Shown: in pieces, positions 45,625 to 54,136 of the stretch | Layout of the letters: each line of letters opens with the position of its first letter | Numbering within the stretch: the first letter of the stretch is position 1 | NCBI GenBank assembly: GCA_949987705.1 | Contig: OX465283.1 | Span: 161,711,850 to 161,775,849, forward strand | Source of the DNA: Thereva unica | Lineage: Eukaryota; Arthropoda; Insecta; Diptera; Therevidae | Length of the DNA stretch: 64,000 nt | Direction: 5' to 3' | Translations under genes and position numbers: made by a program | The notes under the pieces: generated by a model | What the model was told of the DNA's origin: nothing | What the model saw: only the letters and a program-made list of their open reading frames with translations | Databases searched by the model: none

Positions 45625-46026
45625 GGCTGCTTACACACCAAACTCGACATCGACGCGACATTAAAAAAACGTCCATCGACAAAAAATTTTTTGTCGAATC
45701 TTCGTACACACCAAATTCGACACCTCGACACCATTCGACAACCAGAACCACTTGACACAACGAAAGTCACTGCATAAGTACTCGACGTGTAGAAAGTCGT
45801 CGTTCGACGTTTTTCCTCGTGTCGCCTTCAGTGGATATAAACTGATTTGAATGTGAAGCCCTTCGTCGGTAACGGTTTTTTTCCTTGTCGAGTTCTGTCG
45901 AGTTCTGTCGTGTCGTGTCGATGTCGAATTCAGTGTGAATAGACTCGCTTAATGATAAGAATAGATGTGTGTCGCGACAGAAAAATGTTGTCGAATTTCG
46001 ATGTCGAGTTTGGTGTGTAAGCAGCC
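45625..46026. mobile_element. 402-bp MITE, PIF/Harbinger-like, TAA target duplication
   Basis: Terminal inverted repeats of 29 bases are perfect: 45625-45653 (GGCTGCTTACACACCAAACT...) and 45998-46026. Each end is flanked by TAA (45622-45624 and 46027-46029), a 3-bp duplication of the type made by PIF/Harbinger transposases. The interior is packed with GTCGA/TCGAC words in both orientations (for example near 45680, 45720, 45790 and 45890), a subterminal array that could bind transposase. It carries no transposase frame. The frames 45524-45760 only cross its edge. Confidence 0.93.
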
Positions 46027-46105
46027 TAAAAAATTTGAAATTCGACGTGGATTATGCGGGTAATAACAGCTGCGACTTCGAATGATTTATAAAACGCAAA
46101 AGTTC

Positions 46106-46640
46106 TGTTTTTCCAAGCGGTCCCCCAACTGAGTACTAATGTCGTCCATTGCCTACTGAACCTCCGCCATCGATTGTTGGGATTTCCCCAGATTATAACG
46201 ACTCTCTCTAAACGACGCACGGCGGCCTAGAAAACCTGAGTCGACCTTTCCATTAAGGAGCTGATGAACAAATACAACATCAGCCACCTCACGACACTTG
46301 TGAAGAGAGCTTAAGTTGAGTAACTTAAGCCGGGATTCATATGATGGAAGAACTATTGGGTTTTCCCAAAGAAGATGATTCAGTGCGAATCGAACGAACC
46401 TTCGTTGAACCGATTCAATAGTTCTAGCATGCGAAGAGTAGTGAAGAGACCAAACCTGGGACACATATTCGAGTAATGGTCTGACAAGAAAAATGTATAT
46501 AGGTTTTTAGTAATCAAGGAGTTGTTAAATTCTTTGGACCACCTTTTTATAAAACCCAGGACTAAACTACCAGCTTACTATCAAATCTAATCCCGAGATC
46601 TTCAACAAAATTAACACAATTTTGAGTTCGAGGTAGACCA
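46106..46640 (-). pseudogene. Jockey-like LINE: RT C-terminal part and 3' tail
   Basis: The minus-strand reading starts near 46630 with NCVNFVEDLGIRFDSKL, passes through frame changes (IYIFLVRPLLEYVSQVWSLH), then enters the open frame 46464-46153: SSHARTIESVQRRFVRFALN, LPSYESRLKLLNLSSLHKCR, EVADVVFVHQLLNGKVDSGF. These are the thumb and post-RT blocks of Jockey-type elements. The stop lies at 46153 and the conserved tail follows (AGTACTCAGTTGGGGGACCG on the minus strand at 46108-46139). It is 5'-truncated and frameshifted, so inactive. Confidence 0.87.
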
Positions 46641-47032
46641 TATTAAATTAATTTTGAAAAGAACTGCTATGAAACAAGGCACGAATCGATTTAAACGATA
46701 AAAGAAAAAAAATGTTTGCCTTGAACTATCTTCATTATAATAATACTAGAGTTAACCCTTCTAACTCAGAATAAGCACTTCTTAGCTCGACGAACAAAAT
46801 TTACCAGCTCAGCACAAGTTAACACTAAGATAGGCCCAACTAAAGCTTACAAACATATAAGTTAAAACAGTAAGAAATGCAATACACAAAGAAGCGTGGA
46901 AGAAAAGTCAGTCACGTGAGATTTTTGCAAAGTTGACACCCAAAATGCACAATTTTTAAACTTTACTTCAAAATTATTTTTTTACTATTTGGTACATATA
47001 AACGTTTTTTTTAAACTATATTTTTTTTTAGT
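46641..47032. other. No gene seen
   Basis: AT-rich, without recognisable frames or repeats. Confidence 0.4.
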
Positions 47033-47340
47033 ATAATGTCGCCATTTTGTGGTAACCGCCATATTTCATTTAAAATTACGTCACACAGCTTACTGTAATA
47101 TACTTTTAATCCACTTTCATTTGATACCTATACCGAGGGGGTTGTCAAGAAAATGGTAAACCGCCATTTTGAATTTGAAATAATGCGACTGGGGTCAGGG
47201 AACATAATTTGGTCGCCATTGCCACGACATCTTGATTTTTTTGTACAAAATGGTCCGATTGCATTGTCTCGCGAACTGTGCATATGTGCAAAATTTCATG
47301 TTGATAGGTTATATTTTCTACTTTTTATTCTATAATGTCT
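47033..47340 (+). repeat. CCGCCATTTTG repeat, second locus
   Basis: Units begin GTCGCCATTTTGTGGTAACC at 47039 and GTAAACCGCCATTTTG at 47154, with ATACCGAGGGGGTTGT between them as at 37838. The later part (CATCTTGATTTTTTT, ACAAAATGGTC, AACTGTGCATATGT) aligns with 38010-38100. A further CCGCCATTTTGAATTTGGAATG word is at 47360. Same orientation as the 37.7-kb locus. Confidence 0.82.
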
Positions 47341-47599
47341 TTCGCCATCTTGTGTTGGCCGCCATTTTGAATTTGGAATGATGCCACATTCTTTCATTTG
47401 ATACCCCGTGATCGCGAAACAATATTGTAAAATTTAGTTGGTGGATAGGAGAGTCAACTGAAGTGCTCTTTGGAAGAAGATACTGCATAAGCTTGGCAGA
47501 CTCTCTTAAGCTCTCGATACATTGGCAACATCCCTGACATGTATCTTTCTCTCTCTTGGTAGAGGCAATGGCTTTCTTGTACAACTCCTTTGCGCTCTT

Positions 47600-47945
47600 T
47601 TAATCCCTCATGGGACATAGGGCGGAGACAGTTGCCCTCCAGCGGACTCTGTTTTGCGCGACAGCTCTCAGATCCGACCAGGATCTCCCAGTTGTTGCGG
47701 CTTCTGCTAGTAGGGCTCTCCTCTACGTTGTTCTAGGTCTTCCGACTCAACGGGATCCTTGCGGATTCCAGTCAAGGGCCTGTTTGGCTAGATTTTCGTT
47801 TTCGCGTCGGAAGGTGTGGCCAACCCAATTCCATTTTCTTCGCCTGATTTGGTCGTCTATCCTTTCTTGGCCGGCACGGCGCCATAGTTCTTCGTTTGAA
47901 ATTTTATCTCGCCAGCGGATTTTTAGGATACGACGCCGGTTTTTT
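47600..47945 (-). pseudogene. LINE C-terminus and stop (CPMRD family)
   Basis: The minus frame reads RRRILKIRWRDKISNEELWR, AGQERIDDQIRRRKWNWVGH and TFRRENENLAKQALDWNPQG. After an in-frame TGA and a TAG it continues as LAEAATTGRSWSDLRAVAQN and ends VSALCPMRD-stop at 47600. This is the post-RT C-terminal domain of the endonuclease-RT LINEs. Only two stops break the frame and no frameshift is needed over about 115 codons, so it is a fairly young copy. The 3' tail shared with 2796 and 33493 follows. It joins the SINE directly at about 47945. Confidence 0.9.
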
Positions 47946-48362
47946 TTATACTGTTGACACCCTATTTTCTTCGTATAGAGTGTGCAATGTCGAACAGCAG
48001 CTCTAGTCGGGGAAGGAAGGAACTGCCACAACCTACCCGCGATATTTTTAGTCCACCTACTTCCAACCATTACTATTGCGACTTTGACATCGCGGCATCG
48101 AGAACAACTCGCTGGAGTGTTATGCCTCCTGAAATGAGTTGGATCTTATCAACCAACCGATGACATGCGCTTTGGTGGAGCGGGGAAGGGCTAAGGAAGG
48201 CTATGACAGGAGGGATCAGGAATGTAAAGAGGGAAGAAGAAAGAAGGAAAGTTATGTAGGTGGGAAAGTGGAAAAGGCGAAGGACCGTGGGGCTGGCCGG
48301 GAATCGAACCCGGGACCTCTGGGATAGTAGAGACGCCTTACTCCCTAGGCTACCGAGGCCCC
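47945..48362 (-). mobile_element. tRNA-derived SINE, minus-strand copy
   Basis: On the minus strand the head starts at 48362 (GGGGCCTCGGTAGCCTAGGG) with B-box GGTTCGATTCCCGG, then the body shared with 27046-27412. This copy keeps about 50 bases absent from the other copy (around 48070-48130, including GGAGGCATAACACTCC). Its 3' end (CAGTATAAA) runs without gap into the LINE C-terminal coding sequence of the same orientation. The frames 48139-48327 and 48073-48429 are by-products. Confidence 0.88.
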
Positions 48363-48783
48363 TGATCATCTGTTGATGAAGACTTGTAGGCTCCCTATGA
48401 TGAATTGGGTGACTTTCCATGTTTTGCAACCGTACAAAAGAATTGCCTTAATGTTGGAGTTGAACAGCCGCAGTTTGGTGTTTGGTCTTGTACTACTTAG
48501 GCAGTCCTTATAGGGCCTTAGCCTTGTTTTTAACAAGTATTTAAAATCACCCTTTCGAAATGTTTTTTCTCCGCTTTACTGTGCGATATCCACAGAAACC
48601 GTATTCGAAAGTGTTGACCCTGTCCTTCATTATCTCTTCAAGATCTAGCGTTTCCTGTGGGCGCTCTTTAGAGAGCCACACTCTTTTGAACTGACTGAAC
48701 TTTTACCAGCCAATCCTTCTTGGGTTTCTATACAGCTGGGAAGCTTCCCTGGAACGTTTTCACCTTTGATCCGAAAAGGACAC
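48363..48783. other. No gene seen
   Basis: A short stretch at 48370-48500 reads loosely like LINE sequence on the minus strand (TIKAILLYGCKTWKV-like words can be forced), but I cannot support a frame. Otherwise anonymous. Confidence 0.35.
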
Positions 48784-48786
48784 TTA

Positions 48787-49112
48787 TGCCGGATTCATCG
48801 TTGCGGATGATTCGCGCCGCACTTATGTGCGCGCATACTTTTTGTATGAAAAATTGTACCTTTCTCAATTTTGGGAAATTTTTGGGATTTTTTTTTCTCT
48901 CTCAAAAAAAGTTGAACCAACTTCAACTTTTGTGCGGCGGATTTTAAAAATTGTCAAAAAAATCATATGTTTTTGATGAAAATTGTCTGAAAAACTGTCA
49001 AATCATACAAAATGTGCGGCACACTATGACTACAACAATGAATCGAAGTTCAGCTGACTCTCTTTTTGGGAAATTTGTGCGACGCGACTCATCCGCAACG
49101 ATGAATCCGGCA
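48787..49112. mobile_element. 326-bp MITE with TTA target duplication
   Basis: The first 24 bases (TGCCGGATTCATCGTTGCGG...) are perfectly inverted at the right end (...CCGCAACGATGAATCCGGCA, ending 49112). Pairing extends to about 36 bases with two mismatches. TTA flanks both sides (48784-48786 and 49113-49115), fitting a PIF/Harbinger-type 3-bp duplication. The interior is AT-rich, with repeated GTGCGGC(G/A) words. The frame 48720-48947 crosses the left end and is not a gene. Confidence 0.92.
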
Positions 49113-49115
49113 TTA

Positions 49116-50288
49116 ATCTGACACTCTCCACTTTTCTATGTTGAATGTTTCGAATGAATGCACGTAGACAGGGTGATGTCTAGAACTTCCGAACTTAGGA
49201 GTTGTTAACTTTATTGAGGAAGCAGTAGCAATATCAAGCAATGTTGTAACGAGCCATAGGAGTGTACCAAATACCATTTTCCAAATACATAATTCGCAAT
49301 AAATCTTCGCCCCATTAATTTCGAAAATATTTAATGACTAGTTAAAAGTATTTAGGTCAGACTTATCAATAAAATTCGTCATGGCATTTTCAAAGTTTAC
49401 CATTTGAAAAGAAAATAACGTCATTTGGATTTTCCTATGTCCTTTTTTAGTTTCCCTCCACCCCACCTCCACCAAAAAAAGTATTTACGACTTTTCTTTT
49501 CTGACTTTTACTAGTTTTTGACTGATTGACTTTTATCTCTTTTGTTGCCGAAATCATTCAGGAAGTAGTTGCGCGACTATCCACGAAAATAAAATCACAA
49601 ATACTTAATGGCGTAATAAAAATGACGAAAATGTTCGTCATCGAAAAACTTTTCGCGTACATTGTGTGCATCCGTTTCAAGGCAGTTTTCTCCTCTCATT
49701 TTTACCTGGGAAAAAATTTTGTGATAACCAAAAGCACCTTATCAAATTAGAGAACGATCGACCGACCGACGACCTCCTGTTCGATTCCGCGCTGTGTAAA
49801 TGGCAGCAACAATTTTTTGATGCAAATGGTTGGAGGGGAATTTTCTTGTTGAAATTTTTATCGCAAAACTGTCATTGTCCTTTCCGTGGACTTTTACTTG
49901 TGCACACAGTTGAATCTTCCTGAGGACACAGTTTTCTGTTAACTGGGAAAATGTCAGAAAGTTGTTTTTTCTTGTTTTCATAACTCGAAAATGGAATGTC
50001 GATATTCTTGTAGCGAGAAAAGTTAATTAAAATTACATCACGTGCAATGATTTGTAATTAAAATTCGATTTTTTTTTCGTGTTTTGTTATCGACTTTTCA
50101 GAAATGACGGCGGCGACTTTTATTTTTGATTATTCCTATCGGCCAGTGTCGAACCTTTTGAAAGGTTTTTAATTTTGAAGCCATGTGCAGCAGAGAAGTG
50201 GGCGAAGTGCAACATGTCTGCTTGATTGCAGCAGTAATGGGCAAAGTAAATGAGAACAGTTGGACCACGTAATATAGTGTATCACATA
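49116..50288. other. No gene seen
   Basis: Frames 49526-49750, 49666-49923 and 49742-49981 (minus) overlap and lack domains. The interval may be single-copy non-coding DNA. Confidence 0.4.
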
Positions 50289-50668
50289 GGCCATTCCTAC
50301 ACGAGATACCATGGTTCTGGGAGCATGAGGTTTTTTCGGAAATGGAGGCGTGCGGGGACCCCCAGAGCCAGTGCCGGCGAACCGTGTTGAGCTCGGGTGG
50401 GTAGTCAGACAAACACACCCACTCCTCCGAAACTGTTATAACAAGCTTTCCTAAAAAGTTCGTCCCAGTTCGTCTTAAGGGCCAGGGAGTGTTGACCGAC
50501 CACAGGCATAATTTTAAAACACACTTGGAGGGCATGGCGGTTGATGCTTCCGCTATTTGCGCCTCCTGTAGGCGAGGGGGTCAGCTTAGTCTAGCTTTTC
50601 GCAGTACCAATATGGGCAGCATGCAGCAGCAACAAAGAGGGCTTACAGCATAAAATAAAGGGCCGCAT

Positions 50669-50911
50669 ACAGACTAAAGTTGGAAACAGATACGTGCGTG
50701 CGTACAGTGTCTGCAGTGTATGCGGCGAATTTTCGTTGACAGACAGTTGCGTAATTGAGCTCCGTCTAATCTTTTACAAATAACCAAAAATGAAGAACAG
50801 CTGGAGGTAGACCGTTTATGTAACTATATGTCAGTCAGCGTTTTTGACTCCACATATTCAGCTCCGTTCGTTTGCACCAACGTTCGCATGTATCTGTCTT
50901 CAACTTAAGCG
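50669..50911. mobile_element. Possible MITE with imperfect inverted repeats
   Basis: ACTAAAGTTGGAAACAGATA then CGTGCG at 50672-50700 pairs with CGCATGTATCTGTCTTCAAC then TTAAGCGTC at 50886-50913. Identity is around 75-80 percent. The left end GGGCCGCATACAGAC is similar in style to other element termini in the window. No target duplication is clear. Confidence 0.45.
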
Positions 50912-51170
50912 TCCTTTGTGCGTGCTGCGCATACAGAAGCATATCCAACAATGCGGCGTGCGTGATAGCGGGACTCATAAAGATACTGACGAGAGACGGC
51001 ATGCGTCTCTATGATTCAGAGTCAATGTTCGGCGGCAGATGTCGCACTGCGAGTCTGTAACGTAATGGCAAGGCAAGTAAGACAAATCTGTTAAGAGTCG
51101 ATAAATCCTCAGACTTATCCTAAACGTAGTTGTATGGGTTACGAGAGAGTGTGAGGAAGTTAGTTCCTGA

Positions 51171-51215
51171 GTAAAAATGCAAATCTCCCGCACCTAGCAT
51201 GCAACAAGTATGCAC
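51171..51215 (+). repeat. Single arm related to the 43.95-kb inverted-repeat element
   Basis: GTAAAAATGCAAATCTCCCG followed by CACCTAGCATGC parallels GTAAAAATGAAACTCGCCCG followed by TACCTAG at 43941-43967. No clear inverted partner is close by, so this looks like a one-ended remnant. Confidence 0.5.
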
Positions 51216-51475
51216 TAGCCCGTAGGACGCCCGCAGCTGGCATATCCACTTGAGTAGAAATAAGGCTCAAGGTAATTGCCCGTTTTTTTCGTCGTACAAA
51301 ATTTTGCTCCTTTTAGTTTAAAAAAAGTGCATGCCTGTGACGTGAGCGTACATGCCTGCGGCGAACCAATTTTTAGATTTGCGTGCCTGTGGCGGGAGCG
51401 TGTATCCGCCGGCTATGCTCAGGGGACATAGAAGCTTGTGCTCCCAGAATCGTTGGTCCTCGTGTAGGAAGGGCC

Positions 51476-51899
51476 ATAATAATACTTTGGACTATCCTGA
51501 ACTTCGCTGGAACTTTCGTGGGGTTCCGATGTACCAGTTCAACCAATTAGAGCGAAATTCAGAATAGTAATTGACCAATGGTCTTTCGCGCATTCTGGCT
51601 TTAGGATGAAAACGACTCTCACTTCTAAGGTCTGGTGGTTCTTGTGGATGCACCATAGAGAACCTCGCTTTCAGAACCTGACCCTATCCCAGTGGTTCCC
51701 AAACTTTATTTCATAGGGAACCTTTCTACAATGTATAAAATTTGGCGGAACCCAACGATGAAAAAATAAAATAATATGTGAAATATGTATATATTTATCC
51801 TTTGATATATTTTAAAACGTTTTTATTAGCTCGCTTTCTTGTCTGTCTGTTTTTCCGGTACATATCTTGCAATCGATTTTTTGAATACTTCCGGTTACC
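51476..51899. other. No gene seen
   Basis: Nothing recognisable before the tandem units starting near 51900. The phrase TATTTCATAGGGAACC ... GGCGGAACCC at 51708-51760 is suggestive of a repeat but has no partner I can place. Confidence 0.35.
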
Positions 51900-52340
51900 C
51901 GATCACCCCCTGAAATTTTGCACACAGCTTCAGCTCCGATGACAATGCAATATGGTATACTCGTTATACCGTTAGATCCATGGCGGCCGTCTCAAGAGGA
52001 CGTATTACTGTTTTCTTCACGGTACAAATTTTGCAATCAATTTTTCAAATACTTCCGGATATCCTATCATGCTGAAGTTTTGCATACAACTTTAGCTCCG
52101 ATGACAATACAATATGGTGTACTCAATATACCTTTAGCTCCATGGCGGCAGTCTCAGGAGGGGGAATTGAAATATTCTTCACAACCCCTTCGACATGGGT
52201 ATCAAATGAAAGGGTATGATAAGTAGAACACCATAAGCAATATAGTATGCTCAATATATCGTTTGGCCCATGGTGGCCATCTCAAGAGGGCGGATTACCA
52301 TTTTCTTCACAACCCCCTCGAATTGGGATTATGGAATGGC
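51900..52340 (-). repeat. CCGCCAT-type repeat, third locus, inverted orientation
   Basis: Three units recur at uneven spacing of about 130-165 bases: AGCTCCGATGACAAT(G/A)CAATATGG at 51931 and 52094 (a degenerate third at 52229), and ATGGCGGC(C/A)GTCTCA(A/G)GAGG at 51980 and 52142 with ATGGTGGCCATCTCAAGAGG at 52271. TTCTTCACAACCCCCTCGA and GGGTATCAAATGAAAGG are reverse-complement counterparts of the GAGGGGGTTGT and CTTTCATTTGATACC words of the 37.7- and 47.0-kb loci. Confidence 0.78.
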
Positions 52341-53683
52341 GGCCAAAATGTTACGCAGCGTGACGTAGACCAAATTTCAAGGAAGAAGGGCCACTCACAC
52401 TTTCTGATTAGCAAGAACGCGTTAAACGGCCGGCGCAGCGCCAGTGAATCTGCGAATGTATTTGCGTTCGGCTCTGGTGACCCTAAAATTTTTTCGTGGA
52501 ACCCACTTTGGGAATAACTGCCCTATCCTATTCTGATTATTCAAAATTCCTGTAGATTAGATATCTTTGTTAAATTGGAACTTTTTCGTGCTATCTTGAC
52601 CGTCTAATACCCAGTGGAGAACAGTTTTAAATTCAAAACAAAACTAGGTTATAACTTGGTTATTTTACATAGATTTTCACAACTGAATTCTTCTACGTAG
52701 AAATGTGTGATTATTTCATGCTAGCCGATGTTTGGCGAAACATAAAATGTTTTTCACACATTTTTTTTATCAAAAACGAATCGTCAGAACTCCTTCTGAA
52801 ATGGGGGCAAATAATCATTTAAAAAAAACTATTCATGGCAATTCAAGCACAGCATGAAATCGCTATTTTCCTCCTTCTACATATTTTTTTTATTTTTTTC
52901 TGTAAAACATTCAATCCCGCGCCATTGAGAGGGGCTTAAGAGGCCTGAATTACTACGGCGAACAAGGCCTCAATTGGTTTCGGGCTAAAATTAATGATTT
53001 TTCCGTAGACGCTAATCGCGCGAAAATTCTCAATTGACTGAACAACTCTATATTAAATGGGATGGAAAATTTTGCAGGCACACCCTGTGTAGCGCCGTGG
53101 CTCTCCAGCCTTCACTATAGTTTTTACCATCGCCGTCGTCGTAGTCGTCGTCGGCCGTGTTCTGTTCTCTATCCGGGGATTAATTGCCTTCAACAGTGAA
53201 ACCGCAGATGATTGCACTTGATGTAAAGGCTTTAAAACAGTGTTTGCAGAGATTGCTACGGGGATGAACTTAGGCTTCGAGGGATGGAAAAAGTATATAC
53301 GGTTCCGCCATCACTACGTGGTAAAAGGGGAGCCCGTACTGACTGTGCTCTTGCATGGAGGAACGATGTGTGTCTACATACTGGCATGCATAAACATAGA
53401 ACGACGATGGCGTAGTGCGAGTTTTTATCCAAAGGTGAAATCTCAAAGGTGTTATAGCTTTGATTTATTAACGTTTATGTTACATGTAGAAATGCACGGG
53501 GATGGAGCGCATTGGAAACTGTTGGGGTTGTTTTATTTTGAAAAAAAAAAAAAAAAAAAAAAAATCTGTTTGTTCGTTACGTTGGGAGTTGCTTTAAAGC
53601 GTTCTCAGTCAGCTTATGTTAAATAGATGGAGAAATGGATGCGATGGAACAAGTAGACGAACTAAATGTACTTCTCATGATTT
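52341..53683. other. No gene seen; poly-A tract
   Basis: An uninterrupted A24 lies at 53541-53564 and creates the poly-Lys end of the frame 53240-53626. That frame (128 codons) has no domain I recognise. The A-tract could be the tail of a retroposed copy on the plus strand, but no source sequence or target duplication is evident. Confidence 0.4.
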
Positions 53684-54136
53684 ATGATCTTACGCAAGAT
53701 ACGGCAAATCAAGGTTAGTATTGAGCGACAGTTTTCTTGTGTGTTATACTGCATGTATCTAGATAGATATATAACACTTTTCCTTTTCCTATTTTGTTGT
53801 ACGCTCCAGCGCTCCTTTACAACGCTTTGTATGCACTCGGCATGGCGTGGTCAAGAGCAGAGCGCTCGTATTTGGCCCTTTAACCTACCGATCCCGGATT
53901 CAACTCCCACCGTAGCCCGAGCAGTAGCAGAACTTGCTTTGTTAATCAGCAACCCTTCTATCATTATTCTCACGACAGACGGCGTCGCATCACATGACGT
54001 CTGGCCCAAAATTTATTTGTCTGGTGACGTCACCAAAGTCAGGCTCAATCGTCCCAATACCTACTTGAACCATTATCAGATACGGGATGTGTATTTGATG
54101 ATGGACATGGTCTGTAATTCCTTTGAGGCATTCTGA
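53684..54136 (+). other. Unidentified 150-codon open frame
   Basis: This is one of the longest frames in the window that I cannot assign to a mobile element. It starts MILRKIRQIKVS, has a hydrophobic run (ITLFLFLFCC) at residues 31-40, then PFNLPIPDSTPTVARAVAEL and NPSIIILTTDGVASHDVWPK. The region 53940-54030 contains TGACGTC words (54021 TGACGTCA). No start context, splice partner or domain supports a gene; it may be part of an unrecognised element or a chance frame. Confidence 0.3.

Larger units (their letters stand above)
50289..51475. repeat. ~1.2-kb region bounded by 37-bp inverted repeats
   Basis: GGCCATTCCTACACGAG... at 50289-50325 is the inverse of ...CTCGTGTAGGAAGGGCC at 51439-51475, with about six mismatches over 37 bases (TTCTGGGAGCA / TGCTCCCAGAA at the inner ends). 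The pairing may mark the ends of a larger decayed element containing the inverted pair at 50669-50911. The 145-codon minus frame 50098-50535 spans the left boundary and is unrecognised. Confidence 0.6.

Noticed and set aside
53240..53626. 128-codon frame with poly-Lys
   Set aside because: The poly-Lys comes from A24; no recognisable domain upstream.
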